Origin: JBBPYC01 sp038200275
Lineage (GTDB): Bacteria > Pseudomonadota > Gammaproteobacteria > Burkholderiales > Burkholderiaceae_C
Assembly (NCBI GenBank): GCA_038200275.1
Contig: JBBPYC010000047.1
Coordinates: forward strand, 1 to 19,638
DNA length: 19,638 nt
Direction: 5' to 3'
In this document: positions 8,200 through 15,778 of the stretch, piece by piece
How the letters are laid out: every line of letters begins with the position of its first letter
Position numbering within the stretch: position 1 is the first letter of the stretch
The notes under the pieces: generated by a model
What the model saw: the letters and a program-made list of their open reading frames with translations, nothing else
The model's database searches: none
What the model was told of the DNA's origin: nothing
Made by a program: the position numbers and the translations under genes

Positions 8200-8234
8200 G
8201 TGTCCGGTCGTTTCGTTTCGCCGTTTTTAATCTC

Positions 8235-10067
8235 TCATCGTTCTGCTAGGTAGTGCGTCATCGTGGCCGCTTCACCTGCTTTCAAGAACGATCGCACACG
8301 GGCTTCGATCAGCAGGTCTGCCTGGGTCCCGCGCGCGCGTTGCCGCAGATAGTCGGCCCAGGAGGTCACGATGAAACGTTCCACATAGCGCGCAGGGTCG
8401 GCCAGATCGCGGTAAAGCCGCCAAAACGTGGCCCCATCGCGTCGGCGGGGTGCTTTTAGTTGCGCCGCCGCCGCTAAAAAAGCGCGAGCCTGATCGGCTC
8501 GAATGCGGTAGCTGATCTCCACGGCGACGGGCCCCGCTTCTGGCGCTGGCTCATCAGTAATCGTCAATTCTTCGCGCGGCGCGGCTGGCGACACGTCCGG
8601 GGTCTGGCCCATGCGCAGTGGAAACGGCCGGCCCAGGAGGACGCCCGCCAACATGCAGACGGCACCGGCTGAAAGCGCAGTGGCCAACCCGAACAGGTCA
8701 GACAACGCTCCCCAGAGCGCAGAGCCAATCGCAAACGAGCCCAGCGCGCACAACGTATGCAGCGCGGTCGCCCGTGCCCGGACCCAAGGTGGCGCACTGG
8801 TCTGGGTTGCGGTATTGAATGTGGACATCACTGCCATCCACGCGGCACCTGCCAACATCAGTGCCGGATACGCCAGCCAAGGCCAAGGCGACCAAGCCGT
8901 TACCAGCATCATCGCCGCGAACAACATGCAGCCGACCGCGACCAGCGTGTCGAGTGCGACGTGTGCTCGGATACGGCCAATCAAGAGCCCGGCAACGATG
9001 GCGCCCCCACCCAGGCAACCCATCAACAAGCCAAAACCGGATGCCTCAAGCCCGAGCTGGCTTTGTCCAATCGCCGGCAGCAGTGCCCATAGACCCGAGC
9101 CCGCACCGCTGTAAGCCACCGTGCGCACCAACTGCGCGAGCACGCTTTTGGAATGACGCGCAAACCGCAATGCGCTCAGCACGCCGCCCCAAAGCCGCTC
9201 TGGTGGCAACCGCGACGGCGGATGGGGCCGCGGCGGCCAGCGCCGTATCGACCACAGCATCACCAGCATGCCGACCACCGCAAACGAATAATTCCAGCCG
9301 CCGCCGACCTGCGCAAACACGACCCCCGCCAGAGCAGGCCCGAGCGCCCGCGCCGCGTTGTACGAAATGCCGATCGCCGTGATGCCGGCCGGTAATTGTT
9401 CGCGCGGCAGCGTTTCATTGATGGTCGAGTTCCAAGCCGGCGTCAGCAGCGCAGTGCAGCAACCGCAGACGAACACCAGCAGAAGCAACGTGGCCGGCCC
9501 GGCGCGGTGGCCGATGGCCAGCACCGCGAGCAGCGCACCGGCCACGATCTGCACCAGCAGCGCCCATTGCAGCAGTCGCTTACGGTCAGCCGTGTCGGCC
9601 AGCACACCCGCCGGCAGCACCAGCAGAAACATCGGCATGAACACTGCCGTCTGCACCAGTGCTGCAAGCAACGACGACCCGGTGAGTTCCACCATCATCC
9701 AGGCCGCCGCCATACTTTGCATCGCGTTGCCGATGAAGTAGAACGCGGAACACAACCACAGCCCTCGGTAGGAGGGCTGGCGCAGCACGCTCCAAGTAGA
9801 CGCGTTGACGGCAGGCGCGCTGCTGTGAGTGGCGCCGATCGCGCCGGCCGGGCCGGTGGGTCCGCTCGCAGTCGACGCGGCATGGCGGCTGCGAGCGGAC
9901 ACGTTGCCGCTCTTCGTCGCTGGCGTGGCGCTGGCTGCTGTTGCGGTCGCCGACGCAGTCTGGGCTGCGCTATCCGTCGCTGCACCCGAAGGCGCTGGCA
10001 CGCTCGCCGCGGCTGAAGAAGACATGGAGTTGGTGGGGGTGTCTGGCACTTCGCGAGAGGCGGTCAT
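8235..10067 (-). CDS. MFS exporter (MFS_3/EntS-like) with C-terminal alpha/beta-barrel domain
   Basis: A 610-residue membrane protein of the major facilitator superfamily, closest in style to the MFS_3 group that includes the enterobactin exporter EntS. Residues 1 to about 95 are low-complexity Ala/Ser/Thr/Pro. About twelve hydrophobic helices follow from residue 103, with the motif-A loop GVLADTADRKR at 154-164. The last 97 residues (from VAVEISYRIRADQAR) are soluble and resemble the antibiotic-biosynthesis-monooxygenase-like dimeric barrel sometimes fused to this family. The substrate is unknown. The start is uncertain: ATG at 10067 is used here, GTG at 10115 and ATG at 10025 are alternatives, and none has a good ribosome binding site. 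It lies last in a three-gene minus-strand cluster. Confidence 0.85.
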   Translation of the reverse strand: MTASREVPDTPTNSMSSSAAASVPAPSGAATDSAAQTASATATAASATPATKSGNVSARSRHAASTASGPTGPAGAIGATHSSAPAVNASTWSVLRQPSYRGLWLCSAFYFIGNAMQSMAAAWMMVELTGSSLLAALVQTAVFMPMFLLVLPAGVLADTADRKRLLQWALLVQIVAGALLAVLAIGHRAGPATLLLLVFVCGCCTALLTPAWNSTINETLPREQLPAGITAIGISYNAARALGPALAGVVFAQVGGGWNYSFAVVGMLVMLWSIRRWPPRPHPPSRLPPERLWGGVLSALRFARHSKSVLAQLVRTVAYSGAGSGLWALLPAIGQSQLGLEASGFGLLMGCLGGGAIVAGLLIGRIRAHVALDTLVAVGCMLFAAMMLVTAWSPWPWLAYPALMLAGAAWMAVMSTFNTATQTSAPPWVRARATALHTLCALGSFAIGSALWGALSDLFGLATALSAGAVCMLAGVLLGRPFPLRMGQTPDVSPAAPREELTITDEPAPEAGPVAVEISYRIRADQARAFLAAAAQLKAPRRRDGATFWRLYRDLADPARYVERFIVTSWADYLRQRARGTQADLLIEARVRSFLKAGEAATMTHYLAER

Positions 10068-10178
10068 CGGTCGATCAGCTCGGCGCAGGGGCGTGTCGGG
10101 CGCCGCACGATGCACCGCGGAGTGCAGACGCGTGCCGTCGTCGCAACGTTTCGGCTGGACGCACCGGGCAACGGGGCT

Positions 10179-11003
10179 TCAGGCTTTGCTCGATGGTCGG
10201 TCCACCAAAGTCGCCAACGGCAGCCGCGAGAGTTCGTCGAGCAGCACAGCCAACTGCGCTGCTGCTGCATCGATCACGCTGCGACCTTTGTCGGCCGTTG
10301 CACTTGCCGCATCGCCTGCCGCACCGGCGGGGTTCACATCCTGCATCTGCCAGCCGAACTTGGCACTCCTGCCGTTGCCCAGGAGCGGAAACACCGGCGC
10401 GCGCAGGCGCGAACTTGAGCTGAAATCCTGTGCCGCCGACATATCGACCAGATCGGGATGCAACGCCAGCATCATCGACGTCTCGATCGCGCCCCCATGC
10501 ACACCGAAGCGTTGTTCCTCGGCGGCGAATGCCGCGTCCAGCACCGGCTGAATTGGCAAGTTGAACCAGCTTGAGCTGTAAGCGATCAACTCACAGCGCG
10601 CGCGCAACATGCGCGCAGCAATGTCGGTGGCGCTGACTTGTCCGCCGTGCGAGTTCAAGAAAAGCAGCTTGCGCACACCGCTTTTGGCCACGCATTCACC
10701 GATTTCGCACCACAGCGCGAGCAGCGTCTGCGGCGACAGGGTCAGCGTGCCGGCGAACCGCTCATGTTCGGGACTCAGGCCGATCGCCTGCGTCGGCAGC
10801 ACCAGCACCGACAGGTCGGGCGGCAGCAAGGGCAAGGTGGCCTGCACGATCCCGTCGACCAACAGCGTGTCAACGCTGAGCGGCAGGTGCGGGCCATGCT
10901 GCTCGATCGCAGCCACCGGCAGCACCGCGACCGTGGCCTGCGCATCCAGCGCCGCGAAGTCGCGCGTTGTCAGCTCAGCCCAATAGCGGGATTTCAGAGC
11001 CAT
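10179..11003 (-). CDS. creatininase-family amidohydrolase
   Basis: A 274-residue cytosolic protein of the creatininase family, metal-dependent amidohydrolases that include creatininase, the FAPy deformylase ArfB and the mycofactocin protein MftE. Visible metal and active-site motifs are IEQHGPHLPLSVD (Glu34, His36, His39, Asp45), FLNSHGG (His119) and HGGAIETSM (Glu174). The ATG at 11003 is preferred; an in-frame GTG at 11012 directly follows a stop codon and would add three residues. The substrate cannot be told from sequence. Its neighbours are a LapA-type protein upstream and an MFS exporter downstream, each about 63 bases away, so the three may be co-transcribed. Confidence 0.88.
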   Translation of the reverse strand: MALKSRYWAELTTRDFAALDAQATVAVLPVAAIEQHGPHLPLSVDTLLVDGIVQATLPLLPPDLSVLVLPTQAIGLSPEHERFAGTLTLSPQTLLALWCEIGECVAKSGVRKLLFLNSHGGQVSATDIAARMLRARCELIAYSSSWFNLPIQPVLDAAFAAEEQRFGVHGGAIETSMMLALHPDLVDMSAAQDFSSSSRLRAPVFPLLGNGRSAKFGWQMQDVNPAGAAGDAASATADKGRSVIDAAAAQLAVLLDELSRLPLATLVDRPSSKA

Positions 11004-11066
11004 TGCAGCCACTTAAAAACGCTTGTCAGGCACGCCGCATCAACCACAACGCGATCGATTGAACGG

Positions 11067-11498
11067 TCACTGCTGCTCGCGCCGCGTGATCAGCTGTGTC
11101 AGCGTGCGTCGCTCGGGTTCCGGCGCAGGTGCCGGGGCGATCACCGCAAGGTTGCTGATGCGCTCGTTGGTGAGCCGGAACTCGGTCGCAATCATGGTGT
11201 AGAGGTTCTCAATGCGCGAGGCTTCCGATTTGTCGGCCATCGACTGCACTCGCTGAATCTCCTTGAGCAGCTTGCGCGTCTCCAGCAGCGAAGCGATCTG
11301 GCTGCGCAGATACACCACGAAGAACAGCGCGAGCAGCACGGCTGCGATGCCCAGCATCACCAGCCCGAGCGGTGCCACCAATTGCCCGACGCCGAAGTTC
11401 AGCGTGGCCGGCTGCAGCATCGTGCCCCAGTTCATCGCCACGAACAGGGCCACCACGGCCATTGCTACCCAGGCCAGCACGGTACTCAATCGATTCAT
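11067..11498 (-). CDS. LapA-domain (DUF1049-type) two-helix membrane protein
   Basis: A 143-residue protein with two hydrophobic helices (about residues 5-24 and 41-64). A predicted coiled-coil or helical cytoplasmic segment (about 66-118) and a Pro/Ala linker with a basic tail (120-143) follow. The helical hairpin with NWG between the segments fits the LapA (lipopolysaccharide assembly protein A) domain. The ATG at 11498 is chosen because GGAG lies nine bases upstream; a longer frame from 11537 is less likely. It heads the minus-strand cluster and is divergent from the channel genes. Its precise role is unknown, and family members are only linked generally to envelope assembly. Confidence 0.75.
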   Translation of the reverse strand: MNRLSTVLAWVAMAVVALFVAMNWGTMLQPATLNFGVGQLVAPLGLVMLGIAAVLLALFFVVYLRSQIASLLETRKLLKEIQRVQSMADKSEASRIENLYTMIATEFRLTNERISNLAVIAPAPAPEPERRTLTQLITRREQQ

Positions 11499-11643
11499 CG
11501 GTGTGTTCTCCGAAAGATGGAAATTTTCATAGGGCAAAGGGGGAAAAGAGAAGCAAAAAGAGGGCGAGGTCCATGCCGATGCATCTGCCGGCAGCCGCCG
11601 CTCTGCGCCATCGGACGGGCCTGGAGCGACGGTTGCCAGGGGC

Positions 11644-11686
11644 GCTCATTCTATCGGTCGGGGAGGCGGGAATAGCCAGAATGAGC
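11644..11686. repeat. 9-bp perfect inverted repeat in the divergent intergenic region
   Basis: GCTCATTCT at 11644-11652 is exactly inverted as AGAATGAGC at 11678-11686, with a 25-base spacer. It lies between the divergent LapA-type gene and the channel-associated membrane gene, 56 bases before the latter's start. It could be a split operator or a long-loop hairpin. There is no direct evidence of a binding protein. In the rest of the 243-base interval I see only a weak minus-strand promoter-like pair (TTGCTT at 11551-11556 and TATGAA at 11526-11531). Confidence 0.45.
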
Positions 11687-11741
11687 CGTGCAGACAGCGC
11701 GGCGTAGACTGCGGCTGATTCGCCCAACCCGAGCCCTTTTC

Positions 11742-12125
11742 ATGACCAGTGAGCGCGTCCTTTTTGCCTTTGTCATCGTGTTGGCTTTGACCCTGAACGT
11801 TGGCTTCGTCGTGGGCGACATCTCGGACATCCGACTGCACAACGTCTACGAACTGTTCGCTGCGCTCGTGGTCAGCTTGCTGGCCACTGTGATGAAGTTT
11901 GGCGACCGCTCGCCGCTGGGTTCGACGCTGCTTGCAACCAGTTTGGTTGCTGACCTCCAGTTGATTGCCGCGGCGGCAGCCTGGGGCTACTACGCGCAGC
12001 AAAGCAGCGCGCCGCTGATACCGCACGAATGCGCGACGATGGTTTCGCTTGCGATCGGCGCGACCGTCGCAAACTTCGTGTCAGTCGTTTTGCTCGTCGT
12101 TGAGATGGCCGGCATTCGCCGATGA
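11742..12125 (+). CDS. small four-helix membrane protein linked to K+ channel
   Basis: A 127-residue hydrophobic protein with four likely membrane helices (about 6-24, 35-50, 58-83 and 96-121). Conserved-looking polar stretches such as HNVYELF and MKFGDRS lie between helices. The ATG at 11742 is chosen because the upstream in-frame codons give an Arg-rich, non-conserved extension. Its stop overlaps the channel start by four bases (ATGA), which points to translational coupling. It resembles a small uncharacterised family I recall beside such channels in other proteobacteria (possibly DUF6394), but I cannot verify that here. A channel accessory or regulatory subunit is an inference from context only. 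Confidence 0.72.
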   Translation: MTSERVLFAFVIVLALTLNVGFVVGDISDIRLHNVYELFAALVVSLLATVMKFGDRSPLGSTLLATSLVADLQLIAAAAAWGYYAQQSSAPLIPHECATMVSLAIGATVANFVSVVLLVVEMAGIRR

Positions 12126-13807
12126 CTTACAACCCGGGCAGCCCGACGCCGCCGTCGACGTTTGCGCCGGCCTCCGGCGCGGGGCGTGCCGGTTGGGGCG
12201 TGTTCCTGCTGCTGCGGCGGCTGCGCCGGCCGCTTGCGGTGTTGATCAGCGTCTATGCCGTCATCGTGCTCGGCTTCACACTCGTTCCAGGAGTCGATCC
12301 ACAAGGGCGAGTCTGGTACATGAGCTTTCTCGACGCCTTCTACTTCGTGAGCTATCTGGGCACCACCATCGGTCTGGGCGAAATACCACAGCCATTTTCC
12401 GGGACGCAACGGCTTTGGGCGACGGCGTCGATCTACAGCACCGTGCTCGCGTGGCTGTATGCGATCGGCGCGCTGTTCGGCGTGCTACAGGATCCAGCAT
12501 TTCGGCAGATTCGACGCGAAAGTGCGATGGCGCGTGCGGTCAAGCAGCTGGACGTACCGTTTTATCTGATCTGCGGCTATGACGACGCCGGCACCCGCGT
12601 CGCGCATGAGCTGGCCGAAGAGGGGGTCGCGTTCGTGGTGGTGGACGTGGACCGCGCGCGCGTCGACATGGTCGAAGTTGACGATCTGTATTCCACAGTG
12701 CCGGCGCTCAACGCCGACGCAAGCGATCCGAAGAGCCTTGTCTTGGCCGGTTTGAAAAGCCCGCACTGCGCCGGTGTGCTGGCGCTTACTGGAGAAGATT
12801 TTGTGAATGTCGAGATCGCGCTGACTGCGCATCTGCTTGCACCGAAAGTGCCGGTGTTGTGCGCCGCGCGGGATCACGTCACCCATGCGCGCATGGCAGC
12901 AGTCGGCGCGGATCACATCATCAACCCGTTCGACAGCTTCGCTACTCGCGTTGCGCTGTCGGTGCGCGTGCCCAGCCTGCACGTGATCTATGAGAGCCTG
13001 ACCACGCAGCTCGGCACCGCGATGGGTGAGGTGCCGCGATTGCCGCGCGGCAAGTGGCTGCTGTGCGGAACCGGCTTGTTCACCACCACACTGCGGCGCC
13101 AGTTGAGCCGTCTCAACATCGAAGTCGTGATCATCGACCTAGACTGCGACCCGGACGCCGCCGATGCCGACCCGGATCTGTTCAAAGGCGCCCCGACCGA
13201 CCCGGCCGTGCTGACCAAAGCCGGTATTGAAGAAGCAGGCGCACTGGTTGCGGGCACCACCAGCGACGTCGACAACCTGACGATTGCGCTGATCGCGCGG
13301 CAGCTCAACAAAACCCTGTTTCTGGTCGCCAAGCAGACCCAACGCCGGCACACGCATGTGTTTCGCGCGGCCCCGGTCGACCTGGTGGTGCAAAGCGGCT
13401 ATCTGATCGCCGCCGAGGTGTTGCGTGTGATCCGCGCACCGCAACTCGCCGCGTTTCTGCGCCAAGCGCGCAGCCAGGACGAAACCTGGGCCGCAGCGCT
13501 GCTGGAGGAAATGCGGAGCGTGATCGGTGACGAGATTGTTGAATCTTGGTCGGTCGAACTCACGCCGGAACGCGCGCCAAGCCTATGCGCGGCATTGAAG
13601 CGCGGGGGGTCGTTCACGCTGCGCCGCGTGATGGCCTGTGCCGACCACCCCGACGAACTGGTCCATGCGGTGCCGCTGCTGCTGCAGCGCGGCCAGAAGC
13701 GCGAACTGAAACCCTCCATCGACGCCGTACTGCAGATGGGCGATCGGGTGCTGTTCTGCGGACGCGCCCGGGCGCGAGCTCAGATGCGACACGCATTGAT
13801 TGCGTAG
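12122..13807 (+). CDS. two-TM potassium channel with two RCK/TrkA-N-type domains
   Basis: A 561-residue membrane protein. Residues 37-57 and 97-122 are membrane helices flanking a pore loop. The selectivity filter reads TTIGLGE (residues 81-87) instead of the usual TVGYGD. Two tandem cytosolic domains follow. The first begins at about 146 with FYLICGYDDAG and an acidic VVVDVD strand end. The second begins at about 311 with KWLLCGTGLF and VVIIDLD. These are Rossmann-like RCK (TrkA-N) folds that gate K+ channels by ligand binding. The first glycine motif is GYDDAG rather than a clean GxGxxG, so nucleotide binding is uncertain. It is translated by overlap with the upstream membrane gene. Confidence 0.88.
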   Translation: MTYNPGSPTPPSTFAPASGAGRAGWGVFLLLRRLRRPLAVLISVYAVIVLGFTLVPGVDPQGRVWYMSFLDAFYFVSYLGTTIGLGEIPQPFSGTQRLWATASIYSTVLAWLYAIGALFGVLQDPAFRQIRRESAMARAVKQLDVPFYLICGYDDAGTRVAHELAEEGVAFVVVDVDRARVDMVEVDDLYSTVPALNADASDPKSLVLAGLKSPHCAGVLALTGEDFVNVEIALTAHLLAPKVPVLCAARDHVTHARMAAVGADHIINPFDSFATRVALSVRVPSLHVIYESLTTQLGTAMGEVPRLPRGKWLLCGTGLFTTTLRRQLSRLNIEVVIIDLDCDPDAADADPDLFKGAPTDPAVLTKAGIEEAGALVAGTTSDVDNLTIALIARQLNKTLFLVAKQTQRRHTHVFRAAPVDLVVQSGYLIAAEVLRVIRAPQLAAFLRQARSQDETWAAALLEEMRSVIGDEIVESWSVELTPERAPSLCAALKRGGSFTLRRVMACADHPDELVHAVPLLLQRGQKRELKPSIDAVLQMGDRVLFCGRARARAQMRHALIA

Positions 13808-13919
13808 TGGCCGTAGGGCTTGTCCCCAGCCTTCGCTCCCTGCGGTTGGCTCTCGGCTTCCCCCCACCGGAGGCAGCGCCTGCGGCTTGGCGAAACCAGA
13901 TCCGCGGCCCCTGCTGGAC
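13808..13919. other. convergent spacer with possible dispersed element
   Basis: These 112 bases lie between the converging channel and antiporter genes. They contain the near-repeats CCTGCGGTTGGC and CCTGCGGCTTGGC, a C6 run followed by ACCGGAGG, and a small AGGC/GCCT hairpin. There is no clear T-tailed terminator on either strand. The composition resembles the short intergenic elements that recur downstream of genes in Burkholderiales, but the repeat is not seen elsewhere in this window. Confidence 0.3.
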
Positions 13920-15257
13920 TTAAACCGATTCGGTTTTGCTGTGCGTGAGCTGACCGGGTTGCGCGGGTGAGGCGGCAGCCGTGGTGGTGGCGGTGGAACT
14001 GCCTTTGTCTTCATCGTCGTCGTCCGCGTTCGGCGCCATGCCCGCTTCGCCAGCGAAGCGTAGAGCGAAGGCGGTGAGCGGCGGGCCCATCGTCTCGAAC
14101 ACTGCGACTGCGCCGAACACCACCACCGAAATCTGCGCTGCCACCTCGGGCACCATGTCGGTGGTGGTCTGCACCAGCCCGATGGCCAGCCCCGCCATCG
14201 GCACCAGCAACAGGCCGATCGAGAGCGACTGCTGCCGCGTGTAGCCGAACGTCCGGCCGCAGCTGTAGATTGACGCGGCCTTGGCCAGCGCCCGCACCGC
14301 GACGAACGCGAGCGCGATGCCGGCCGAACCCATCAGATCGTGGATGTGCAAATTGGCGCCCGCATACGCAAACAAGATGATGAAAAACAGATCACCGCCT
14401 TCGCCGAACTCGATGCGTGCAAGCCGCGATTTTCCCTGCATCCAGCGACACGCCACGCCCAGCGTGAGCGCAGCGAACAAGGTCGACACGTTCAACGTCA
14501 TCGCGATGCCAAGCGCCAGAATCACCGCGCCCACCACCAGCGAAAACCGAAAGTGCTGCTCATCCACGCGCGTCAGCAGCGCGATGCGCGTCGTGACCCA
14601 GGCCACGACCAACGCCACCAGCACCGCGCCGACCATCTGATAGAGCGGCAGCAGCAGCGCCGACATCGCATCGAACCCCTCCGCCTGGTTCAAACCCAGC
14701 GGCAGCGAGAACGAAAACAGCACGAACGAGAAGATGTTGTTCATTGCCACCAACGCTTGCGCAGCGTCCATGCTCGGTCCCTGCGCGCGCAGCTCTTCGG
14801 CCACGTGGATCAGCACCGCAGGCGAAGAGGACACCGCAATCGAAGCAGCAATGATCGACACCACCGGCGGGGCACCAGTCCAGGCCAGCAGCGCATAGAT
14901 CGCGCCGAACGTCACCACGCTTTCGACCAGCGCGCTGACCACCAGGGCGCGGTTGCGCGCAATCGCCCAAGGATGCAGCGTGCTGCCGAGCTTGAACAAG
15001 ATCAGCCCCAACGCGATCTGCACCAGCGGTCGGGTGTCTTCCAGCACCTCTTTGGACAGCAGACCGATCCCGCTCGGCCCCACCAGCAACCCAAGCGCCA
15101 TGAAGCCGGTGATCGTTGGCAGCCAGCGCACCCGCGCGGCCAGCAACCCGCCAAGCGTGCCGAACGCGAGCAGCACGCCGAACGCGACCAGCAGGTTCAA
15201 GTGCGGAAAACCCGCCGGCAGGAACGAGAAAATATTGTTGGCAGCTTCGCTCAGCAT
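13920..15257 (-). CDS. CPA2-family cation/proton antiporter homologue
   Basis: A 445-residue membrane protein with about 12-13 helices, followed by an acidic and Ala/Thr-rich tail (ADDDDEDKGS onward). Features of the Kef/NapA-type exchanger family are GLLVGPSGIGLLS (about 56-68), LILFKLGSTL (about 85-94) and the discontinuous-helix motif SSSPAVL (143-149). The position normally holding a transport aspartate reads AMNNIFSF, with Asn173-Asn174. The ATG at 15257 is preferred over a longer frame from 15389, whose extra residues are not membrane-like. No clear ribosome binding site precedes it, and a hairpin lies just upstream. No NAD-binding TrkA-N domain is attached, unlike KefB/KefC. Confidence 0.85.
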   Translation of the reverse strand: MLSEAANNIFSFLPAGFPHLNLLVAFGVLLAFGTLGGLLAARVRWLPTITGFMALGLLVGPSGIGLLSKEVLEDTRPLVQIALGLILFKLGSTLHPWAIARNRALVVSALVESVVTFGAIYALLAWTGAPPVVSIIAASIAVSSSPAVLIHVAEELRAQGPSMDAAQALVAMNNIFSFVLFSFSLPLGLNQAEGFDAMSALLLPLYQMVGAVLVALVVAWVTTRIALLTRVDEQHFRFSLVVGAVILALGIAMTLNVSTLFAALTLGVACRWMQGKSRLARIEFGEGGDLFFIILFAYAGANLHIHDLMGSAGIALAFVAVRALAKAASIYSCGRTFGYTRQQSLSIGLLLVPMAGLAIGLVQTTTDMVPEVAAQISVVVFGAVAVFETMGPPLTAFALRFAGEAGMAPNADDDDEDKGSSTATTTAAASPAQPGQLTHSKTESV

Positions 15258-15268
15258 GGAAATTTCAG

Positions 15269-15291
15269 GCACCGCCGCTTTGCTGCGGTGC
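15269..15291 (-). promoter_or_regulatory. 5' leader hairpin of the antiporter gene
   Basis: GCACCGC and GCGGTGC form a perfect 7-pair stem. The loop can add two further G-C pairs around AAA after an A/G mismatch. In the antiporter mRNA the hairpin ends 11 bases before the ATG at 15257. It may affect ribosome access. The structure is seen in the sequence; any function is inference. Confidence 0.4.
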
Positions 15292-15778
15292 GAACAAGGA
15301 GGGAGCAGGGGAAAAAATGAATGGGTGGTGCAGGCAGCCAGCGTGTGAGTTGCCGCCCGCTGCCTGAGCGGTATGCACACAACGCGCAATCAGACCACAG
15401 TCGGCGCAAAAGGCCGACCGCGCAGGCCGCTCGGACAGCCGCCGTGCCCGTCGCTTTGGCAGATGCCGGTTTTCATCTGGCGGCCAGCCACCCGATCAAA
15501 CGCTGCGGCAGGCGAAACGGTCCTCGAGCCGCCTTCTTGCAAAGCCTGGTCGCAAACATCGCCATCAGCAAGACAGACGGTGCGCCGGCGGCCATAGCAA
15601 AGGGTTTGGCGCAAGAGACATACCGCACCTTCAACCGACGGTGCCGCAGGCGCAGGAACTTAGCCCTGCGGCGCACAATCCATCGATGACCGTACCCACA
15701 GCACTTGCCGCCGGGTGCCCTTTCGGCGTCGGTTCATGTCGAACGTCGAGCCGCTTGCAATCCACCTTCTGCCTTTCG
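15292..15778. other. unassigned intergenic stretch
   Basis: About 490 bases separate the divergent antiporter and ScsB/DsbD-type genes. Open frames exist on both strands. One on the minus strand (15473-15676, GTG start) would encode a 67-residue basic protein, but it has no ribosome binding site and I recognise no family. The last 90-140 bases could belong to the downstream gene if it uses an earlier start (15686 or 15641). I see no promoter I would defend, no RNA gene and no clear repeat. Confidence 0.5.

Noticed and set aside
12122..13807. Trk-system NAD-binding protein TrkA
   Set aside because: TrkA is soluble; this protein has two membrane helices with a pore loop ahead of the paired RCK-type domains, so it is a channel.
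13920..15257. KefB/KefC glutathione-gated K+ efflux protein
   Set aside because: There is no C-terminal TrkA-N domain and the tail is acidic and low complexity, so only the broader CPA2 membership is claimed.
14340..15320. 326-codon plus-strand frame opposite the antiporter
   Set aside because: Composition dominated by Arg, Gln and His, typical of the antisense of a membrane protein gene; the antiporter has clear motifs.
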